Shown here piece by piece: positions 5,546-9,331 of a stretch of 9,331 nucleotides of DNA. Source of the DNA: an uncultured Eubacteriales bacterium. GTDB lineage: Bacteria > Bacillota > Clostridia > Oscillospirales > CAG-272. The DNA lies in assembly GCA_900554225.1 (NCBI GenBank), contig USGH01000091.1:1-9331 (forward strand). Reading direction: 5' to 3'. The notes beneath the pieces were generated by a model. It worked only from the letters and a program-made list of their open reading frames with translations. It was not told the origin of the DNA and did not search any database. A program made the position numbers and the translations under genes. Position 1 is the stretch's first letter. Every line of letters begins with the position of its first letter.

Positions 5546-6955
5546 TTATCGGTATTCCGGCGCCATTTCGTGGAAGACAGCACCTTTGTCGATCATGATG
5601 TGCCGCACCGTGCGACCATCCACATCGGAAAACGGCTGATCGTTCTCAATGGACAACCGCGCGGCGATTCCGGCAGCTTCTCCCATCGCGCGACAGCAAT
5701 TCTGCATCCGTGCGGCACCATGTGCGACAAAATCCATCCCCGCGCACCGTCCGGCAACAAGCAGCCCCTCGATATGCCGCGGTACCATGATCCGGTATGG
5801 AATGTCGTAGTATGGATACGGGTCGTGCAGCTTCTCCCAAAAGACAAAGCAATCGTGTTCTGTGAAGTCCGCGCCGTGGATGTCCACCGGATACCGGTTC
5901 TGACAGATGGAATCTGCGAATTTCCTGTAGTGCAGCACATCCTCACCGGTCAGCACGTATTCCGCCTCGATCCGCCTGGACTCCCGCACGCCGACCATCT
6001 CCGAGATCTCCGCGACATAGGCGTTCTCAAAGCCCTCGAAGTACTTTTTGTAGAAGCGCAGGTGGCGCTCGATCCGCCTTCTGCCGTCCATGTGCATCCA
6101 CGACGCGGTGCGCAGATCGAGGCTGTCCGTGTTGTCGCGAAACTCCGGACAGTTGAAGCACAGTCCGTCGTGCCGTCCCGGAATCGGGAAGACCATCCAG
6201 ACCTTGTAGTCCATGAGATCCAGCTCCCCATCCGCGACCGCCTTTTCAAAATACCGGTCCAACGGCATATTTCCCTTTCCACGCGAGCCGACTCCGTAGA
6301 TATGAGGGTAATCGTAGGGATGCGGATGTTCGGAATGCGCGTTGACGAATGCCTGGAACCGCGGCAGATCGATCCCGCCAACGATGTAGCGCAGCGAGGT
6401 CGGCTGATTCTTCCCGGTCTCCGGATCTCCTTTCGCAAAGGCACAGCCCATCGCCACTGCCACATCCGCGTCCCCGGTGCAGTCGATCACGCGCTTTGCG
6501 AAAATCGCCTGCTCCCCTGCCTTTGTCGCACAGGTGACGCCTGTGATCCGATTGCCCTCGCGGATGCAGGTGTTGAAGAACGCGTGGAAGAGCACCTCCA
6601 CACCGTATTCGCGGCACAGCTCGTCCAGGATGAATTTGAGATAGAGCGAGTCCTGCCACGCCCGATTGTCGTCGGTATCCGGCATATTATAACCGCGCGC
6701 CGAGAGAGTACGGTTGATCCGTTCGCCGAAATACGAGCACTGCGGATTGCCCTCCATGCAGGTCGGCATCACCGGAAGAACCAGACCGACCGTCCCCGAA
6801 CCGCCGAGTGAACCAAACTGCTCCACGATCAGCACAGACAAACCCTCTCGCGCCGCGGACAAGGCAGCGATCACCCCGGCAGTTCCGCCGCCCACAACAC
6901 ATACATCGTAGGTGCCGTATACCGGAATCTCCCTTCCCGGTATTGTGTATCCCAT
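5546..6955 (-). CDS. FAD-dependent oxidoreductase (FAD_oxidored type)
   Basis: The 469-residue cytosolic flavoprotein shows the dinucleotide-binding fold at residues 16-46: DVCVVGGGTAGVIAALSAAREG with E45 at the end of the second strand. Other family marks are VIDCTGDADVA (156-166), where the chain returns to the flavin, GLLVAGRCAG (397-406) and the final FAD-contact helix ARMQNCCRAMGEAAGIAARL (415-434). This matches the PF12831-like group found near polysaccharide or sugar genes in many bacteria. The substrate is usually unknown, so the reaction stays open. A GGGGG-containing ribosome site lies about 10 bases before the ATG. It is the first gene of a two-gene unit with the solute-binding lipoprotein and lies opposite an AraC-family regulator gene, which suggests a role in using an imported organic compound. 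No electron acceptor partner is encoded nearby. Confidence 0.9.
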   Translation of the reverse strand: MGYTIPGREIPVYGTYDVCVVGGGTAGVIAALSAAREGLSVLIVEQFGSLGGSGTVGLVLPVMPTCMEGNPQCSYFGERINRTLSARGYNMPDTDDNRAWQDSLYLKFILDELCREYGVEVLFHAFFNTCIREGNRITGVTCATKAGEQAIFAKRVIDCTGDADVAVAMGCAFAKGDPETGKNQPTSLRYIVGGIDLPRFQAFVNAHSEHPHPYDYPHIYGVGSRGKGNMPLDRYFEKAVADGELDLMDYKVWMVFPIPGRHDGLCFNCPEFRDNTDSLDLRTASWMHMDGRRRIERHLRFYKKYFEGFENAYVAEISEMVGVRESRRIEAEYVLTGEDVLHYRKFADSICQNRYPVDIHGADFTEHDCFVFWEKLHDPYPYYDIPYRIMVPRHIEGLLVAGRCAGMDFVAHGAARMQNCCRAMGEAAGIAARLSIENDQPFSDVDGRTVRHIMIDKGAVFHEMAPEYR

Positions 6956-6986
6956 AGTGTATAGTCCCCCTTTTTTGAAAATCCCG

Positions 6987-7015
6987 TTGACTTATTCCGA
7001 GAGATCGGATATAAT
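6987..7015 (+). promoter_or_regulatory. Sigma-A promoter of the AraC-family regulator gene
   Basis: TTGACT (6987-6992) and TATAAT (7010-7015) are spaced by 17 bases. Transcription should begin near 7022 and give a leader of about 120 bases before the regulator ATG at 7142. The promoter lies within the predicted leader of the opposing oxidoreductase transcript. Confidence 0.85.
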
Positions 7016-7057
7016 GAATGCGGGAGCCTTTTTGTAAAGATTCTGTACATACCGTGT

Positions 7058-7086
7058 ATTATAGCAGAGAAAAGCCGTTCTTTCTA
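7058..7086 (-). promoter_or_regulatory. Extended -10 promoter of the oxidoreductase/binding-protein unit
   Basis: On the minus strand TATAAT (7063-7058) is preceded by TGC, an extended -10 element, and lies 17 bases from a weak -35 box TAGAAA (7086-7081, four of six matches). Transcription should start near 7051. A perfect -10 with a poor -35 is typical of activator-dependent promoters and fits control by the adjacent AraC-family protein, though that link is inferred. A weaker alternative on the same strand is TTTACA (7038-7033) with CATTAT (7016-7011). Confidence 0.65.
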
Positions 7087-7145
7087 TGAAAAAGAAACCA
7101 AGATATGGGAAAAAACGACACTATGGAGGTGAGCGCGCATCATGA
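7086..7145 (+). CDS. Possible 19-codon basic leader peptide overlapping the AraC-family start
   Basis: An ATG at 7086 opens a 19-codon frame whose TGA (7143-7145) overlaps the regulator start as ATGA. The peptide begins MKKKPRYGKKRHY and is strongly basic. The regulator's ribosome site lies inside this frame, so translation of one could affect the other. There is no good ribosome site of its own, and the ATG coincides with the end of the opposing -35 box, so it may not be translated. Confidence 0.25.
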   Translation: MKKKPRYGKKRHYGGERAS

Positions 7146-7933
7146 ACGTCACAGAGTGGCTCGACGTGTGTCCCCTGTCCGTATACAGCGTGCAAAGCGA
7201 TATTCTGCATGAGGCGAAACGGCGGGAGAACACGCATCTGAACACGCATCGGTATCTTTTGCTGCAGGGCGGGACCATGCGCTTCCAATCGGCGGACAGC
7301 TCGTTCACCCTCCATCCCGGGGACGTGCTCTTCACGCCGAGCGGCTACCATTACAGCTATCTGCTCTCCGAGGACGCGCGGTACACGAATGTTTTCTTTT
7401 TCCTGCACCCGCCGGCGGAACCGATCCCGGACAACGCACCGTTTTTCACGGACTGTCTGTTCATCGAAAAGCGGGCGGATTTTGAAAAAATGATCGAAAA
7501 GGCACTCCGAGAGGAGACGGAACACCCACGCGGCTACCACGTGATGCAGAAGGCTCTGGTCCGGGAGCTGCTGATCGAGACGCACCGCATATTCTCCGGG
7601 GAGCCTGCCGCACAATTCCGCTCTCAGAGCAACGCGATCCTCGCTTACATCCAGCTGCACATCGCCGAGCCGATCTCCCGTGAACGTTTACAGGCAGAAT
7701 TTCATTTTCATCCGAATTACATCAATCGACTGATTCACCGCGCGACCGGGATGACTCTGCACCAGTACATCATCGAAACACGAATGCAAAAAGCGAAGGA
7801 GCTGCTCGCCTTTTCAACCCTGTCCATCGCGGAGATCGCGCAAAGTCTCTGCTTCTACGACAGCAGCCACTTCTCCGCAACCTTCCAGAAGCACACCGGC
7901 GTTACGCCGTCGTTTTTCCGCAGCTCGTTTTGA
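7142..7933 (+). CDS. AraC-family transcriptional regulator with N-terminal cupin-like sensor
   Basis: The 263-residue protein has an N-terminal cupin-like ligand domain. RYLLLQGGTMRFQ at 37-49 and LHPGDVLFTPSGYHYSY at 57-73 have the usual turn and histidine pattern. The C-terminal part (about 164-263) is an AraC DNA-binding domain with two helix-turn-helix units. The first is LQAEFHFHPNYINRLIHRATG (183-203). The second runs from SIAEIAQSLCFYDSSHFSA through HTGVTPSFFR (228-260). The ribosome site GGAGGTGA (7125-7132) is nearly ideal and fixes the ATG at 7142. The gene stands opposite the oxidoreductase and binding-protein unit. Proteins of this layout usually bind a small molecule, often a sugar, and activate the neighbouring catabolic genes, so that unit is the likely target. 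The ligand cannot be told from sequence. Confidence 0.93.
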   Translation: MNVTEWLDVCPLSVYSVQSDILHEAKRRENTHLNTHRYLLLQGGTMRFQSADSSFTLHPGDVLFTPSGYHYSYLLSEDARYTNVFFFLHPPAEPIPDNAPFFTDCLFIEKRADFEKMIEKALREETEHPRGYHVMQKALVRELLIETHRIFSGEPAAQFRSQSNAILAYIQLHIAEPISRERLQAEFHFHPNYINRLIHRATGMTLHQYIIETRMQKAKELLAFSTLSIAEIAQSLCFYDSSHFSATFQKHTGVTPSFFRSSF

Positions 7934-7950
7934 CCGGTGTAAATGGAACC

Positions 7951-7996
7951 AAAAAAAATCCGTTGGCGGCAGGATTTTCTCTTGCAGCCAACGGAT
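7951..7996 (-). terminator. Strong minus-strand intrinsic terminator
   Basis: ATCCGTTGGC (7958-7967) pairs perfectly with GCCAACGGAT (7987-7996). After one G-A mismatch the stem continues for 6 more pairs (7969-7974 with 7980-7985, one wobble) around a 5-base loop. On the minus strand the stem is followed by eight T (complement of 7951-7958). On the plus strand there is no T-run after it, so it should not stop the AraC transcript. It can end AbrB-side transcripts that pass the first hairpin. Confidence 0.8.
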
Positions 7997-8037
7997 CGGC
8001 TTGCTGATCCTCAGAGCAGACATACCCCGCGCGTGCC

Positions 8038-8103
8038 GCACATACAATAAAGACGGGTTGTACCGCAGCTTCGGTATTCCCCGTCTTCTTTTTTTGTATG
8101 TGC
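8038..8103. repeat. Large composite inverted repeat around the plus-strand terminator
   Basis: The outer arms GCACATACAA (8038-8047) and TTGTATGTGC (8094-8103) are perfect complements. They enclose the terminator stem AAGACGGG/CCCGTCTT and an inner TACCG/CGGTA stem. The three stacked stems span 66 bases. The right outer arm starts within the terminator's T-run, so the full fold can form only if RNA polymerase reads through. Confidence 0.7.
8050..8095 (+). terminator. Plus-strand intrinsic terminator of the AraC-family gene
   Basis: AAGACGGG (8050-8057) pairs with CCCGTCTT (8080-8087). Inside, TACCG (8061-8065) pairs with CGGTA (8072-8076) around CAGCTT. One C and then seven T (8089-8095) follow. 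It lies about 120 bases after the AraC-family stop codon and is the first plus-strand terminator after it. Confidence 0.85.
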
Positions 8104-8164
8104 ATTGCAGGAAACGTCTGCCATATCCGAAAAATTCCGGCATCGGTAAAAATAAAAATGGCAG

Positions 8165-8207
8165 AAAAACAGGAAGACCCCAACGAAAACGCATTTTCAC
8201 CGGGTCT
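8165..8207 (-). terminator. Weaker minus-strand terminator candidate after the AbrB-type gene
   Basis: On the minus strand AGACCC (8207-8202) pairs with GGGTCT (8180-8175). An inner GAAAA/TTTTC stem closes a TGCG loop, and five T follow 5 bases after the stem (complement of 8165-8169). The gap before the T-run makes it weaker than the hairpin at 7951-7996, but it is the first one reached, about 30 bases after the stop codon. Confidence 0.45.
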
Positions 8208-8236
8208 CACAAAATATTGCTCCGCATATGTATCCG

Positions 8237-8491
8237 TCACATATCGATCTGGGTCGCTTGCAGCTCATGCAGACACTTTTTGCAGATTTTTTTTCCTTTG
8301 TAGGTAACGACATCCTCCGCATCGCCGCAGAACAGACACGCGGGTTCGTATTTCTTCAGAATCACGCGATCATTCTCCACGAAAATTTCCACGCCGTCGC
8401 CGGTTTCGAGTTCCATGCGCCGCCTTGTCTCGACCGGGAGAACGATTCTGCCCAGCTCATCGACCTTACGCACAATACCAAGGGATTTCAT
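8237..8491 (-). CDS. AbrB/SpoVT-family DNA-binding regulator with C-terminal zinc ribbon
   Basis: The 84-residue protein starts at the ATG complementary to 8489-8491, with GGAGGG in good position upstream. An extended form from 8530 would add 13 residues that do not fit the family. Residues 1-48 are the swapped-hairpin AbrB domain: MKSLGIVRKVDELGRIVLPV, then ETRRRMEL and a GDGVEIFVENDRVIL strand pair. Residues 52-73 hold C52-x2-C55 and C70-x2-C73, a zinc-ribbon pattern common in clostridial members. Such proteins bind DNA as dimers or tetramers and act in transition-state or sporulation-stage control. The gene lies divergent to spmA, which fits a sporulation context, but the targets are unknown. 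I give no symbol because AbrB, Abh and SpoVT cannot be told apart safely here. Confidence 0.92.
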   Translation of the reverse strand: MKSLGIVRKVDELGRIVLPVETRRRMELETGDGVEIFVENDRVILKKYEPACLFCGDAEDVVTYKGKKICKKCLHELQATQIDM

Positions 8492-8596
8492 AAAAGCCCT
8501 CCAGGCCACCTGTATTTGTTCCCCTGCCATCGGTGGCTTCGGCAGCGGGTGACGAAATCCGATCTGCTTTTGGTAGAGGATTTCCTTGTCTCCCTT

Positions 8597-8625
8597 ATAT
8601 TACCATATCTATTTCTTTTTGTCAA
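8597..8625 (-). promoter_or_regulatory. Sigma-A promoter of the AbrB-type gene
   Basis: On the minus strand a consensus TTGACA (8625-8620) and TAATAT (8602-8597, four of six) are 17 bases apart. Transcription should start near 8590, which gives a leader of about 100 bases before the ATG at 8491. No clear promoter for the divergent spmA is visible; I looked for a sigma-E-like pair and could not assign one. Confidence 0.7.
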
Positions 8626-8686
8626 TAGGATGCGACAATATTTTTTTGCATTTCTTGAAATATTTTCCTGTGGAGGAATCTTCCAT

Positions 8687-9292
8687 ATGCTCGGAAAATC
8701 CTTTTTTGTCCTTTTTTGTCTGTCCCTGTTTTTTACCGGAATCACTGGCGGAAACGGGGAGATCACACCGCGCGTTCTTGCCGGGTGCTCGTCGGCGATT
8801 CGGTACACTCTGTCGCTGTGCGGCATGATGGCACTGTGGAACGGCGTGCTGGAGGTGCTGCGCCATGTCGGGATTCCGGAGAAGCTGTCGCGCCTCCTCT
8901 CCCCACTCTTTTCGCACATCTTCCCGACGGCATGGCGAACCGGGGTCGGGAGAGATGCGATCACCTGCACCCTCTGCGCCAATCTCATGGGTCTGTCGAA
9001 CGCCGCGACGCCCTATGCCCTTTCTGCCATGGAGGAAATGGACCGGGAGAATCCGCAGCCGGAGAGAGCAAGCGACGACATGGCGACCCTCGCGGTTCTG
9101 GGATGCGCCTGCCCGTCCCTCCTTCCGACAACGATCCTTGCTCTCCGTTACGCTGCCGGCAGTACATCTCCCGGACGGATCCTCGTGCCGGTCTGGATTG
9201 TCTCCGGGATCTGTCTCCTCGCCTCGGTCCTGCTCAGCCGTGCGTGTGCGGGAATTGCCGAAACGTCACGGCGGAAAGGAACGCGGGATTAG
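8687..9292 (+). CDS. spmA: Spore maturation protein A
   Basis: The 201-residue membrane protein matches SpmA in length (about 196 in Bacillus subtilis) and in its nucleoside-recognition (gate) signature. It has a hydrophobic N-terminal segment (4-20), then SLCGMMALWNGVLEVLRHVGI (43-63), a SPLFSHIFP stretch (72-80) and the core CANLMGLSNAATPYALSAMEEM (97-118). Further membrane segments lie near 136-152 and 165-184. SpmA acts with SpmB in the developing spore and is needed for full core dehydration and heat resistance; the transported solute is not settled. The start at 8687 has GGAGGA nine bases upstream. An in-frame ATG at 8629 lacks a ribosome site and would add an unusual phenylalanine-rich lead. 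The next frame opens 3 bases after the stop, as expected for spmAB. Confidence 0.9.
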   Translation: MLGKSFFVLFCLSLFFTGITGGNGEITPRVLAGCSSAIRYTLSLCGMMALWNGVLEVLRHVGIPEKLSRLLSPLFSHIFPTAWRTGVGRDAITCTLCANLMGLSNAATPYALSAMEEMDRENPQPERASDDMATLAVLGCACPSLLPTTILALRYAAGSTSPGRILVPVWIVSGICLLASVLLSRACAGIAETSRRKGTRD

Positions 9293-9295
9293 GCG

Positions 9296-9331
9296 ATGGA
9301 GCTTCTCACAAAATGCGCGGACTGGGTAATG
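9296..9331 (+). CDS. spmB: Probable spore maturation protein B, first 12 codons (cut by window edge)
   Basis: An ATG at 9296 opens a frame (MELLTKCADWVM) that runs to the window end. It begins 3 bases after the spmA stop, and spmB usually follows spmA directly. The fragment is too short to identify by sequence, so the call rests mainly on gene order. The ribosome site is weak (AAAGGA about 15 bases upstream), which would fit translational coupling with spmA. Confidence 0.55.
   Translation, partial: MELLTKCADWVM

Larger units (their letters stand above)
7934..8236. other. Convergent intergenic region of 303 bases with three hairpins
   Basis: No gene is evident between the AraC-family gene and the AbrB-type gene. 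The region holds a minus-strand terminator (7951-7996), a plus-strand terminator nested in a larger inverted repeat (8038-8103), and a third hairpin readable as a minus-strand terminator (8165-8207). A small RNA is possible, but I see no promoter that would drive one. Confidence 0.7.

Noticed and set aside
5570..6811. A 413-codon plus-strand open frame opposite the oxidoreductase gene
   Set aside because: It is antisense to a clearly conserved flavoprotein, matches no family and arises from GC-rich codon use of the real gene.
8492..8530. Longer start for the AbrB-type gene
   Set aside because: The 13 extra residues do not fit the family, which begins at MKSLGIVRK-like sequences, and the ribosome site GGAGGG points to 8491.
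8637..8664. AATATTT/AAATATT inverted repeat upstream of spmA as a terminator or operator
   Set aside because: It is only 7 AT pairs with a 14-base loop in a T-rich stretch, too weak to support a call.
8228..8686. Very long N-terminal extension of the spmA frame
   Set aside because: It is antisense to the AbrB-type gene and its promoter; SpmA length and the ribosome site support 8687.
1..9331. tRNA or rRNA genes, CRISPR arrays, insertion sequences, attachment sites, toxin-antitoxin pairs
   Set aside because: I saw no regular repeat-spacer pattern, transposase or integrase motif, terminal inverted repeats or tRNA-like fold on reading both strands. The AbrB-type protein has a zinc ribbon and no toxin partner, so it is not a MazE-like antitoxin.

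Overview
The window looks like a chromosomal stretch of a spore-forming, fairly GC-rich member of Clostridia (Bacillota). The evidence is a spmA-spmB pair (endospore maturation), an AbrB/SpoVT-type regulator with a C-terminal zinc ribbon, strong AGGAGG-type ribosome sites, consensus sigma-A promoters and a clostridial-style lipoprotein solute-binding protein. A gut, Oscillospirales-like host is plausible but is inference only. I see no mobile element, CRISPR array, tRNA or rRNA.

Layout, left to right. (1) 1-384, minus: the N-terminal 128 residues of a CPA2-type cation:proton antiporter that runs off the left edge, with its own promoter at 470-498. (2) 385-771: a 387-base intergenic region holding that promoter, a TTTACA/TGTAAA inverted repeat, a doubtful 49-codon ORF and a near-perfect plus-strand promoter at 723-751. 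(3) 772-3890, plus: four genes in a row with no visible terminator between them. They are a YkgJ-type cysteine-cluster protein, an unrecognised 167-residue protein, an ArsR-type HTH fused to DUF2087, and a sigma-70 family factor with a C-terminal extension of about 330 residues that seems to contain a winged helix. The second and third genes overlap by 8 bases. A bidirectional hairpin terminator (3896-3927) closes this unit and the convergent one after it.

(4) 6955-3993, minus: an FAD-dependent oxidoreductase followed after 50 bases by a lipoprotein extracellular solute-binding protein. (5) 7142-7933, plus: a divergently placed AraC-family regulator, probably the local regulator of that pair. 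The best promoters for the two sides face each other, so the 5' ends of the transcripts should overlap by about 30 bases. (6) 7934-8236: a 303-base convergent intergenic region with three hairpins. The strongest minus-strand terminator lies beyond the plus-strand one, so the 3' ends of the AraC and AbrB transcripts may overlap. (7) 8491-8237, minus: the AbrB/SpoVT-type regulator with its promoter. (8) 8687-9331, plus: spmA and the first 12 codons of a probable spmB, cut by the right edge.

Functionally there are two accessory-looking modules, the sigma/ArsR-DUF2087 unit and the AraC-oxidoreductase-binding protein unit, between housekeeping or sporulation genes. The sigma unit has no recognisable anti-sigma factor, and the binding protein has no permease or ATPase gene in the window. 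These two gaps, together with the overlapping transcript ends, are the points most worth a second look.
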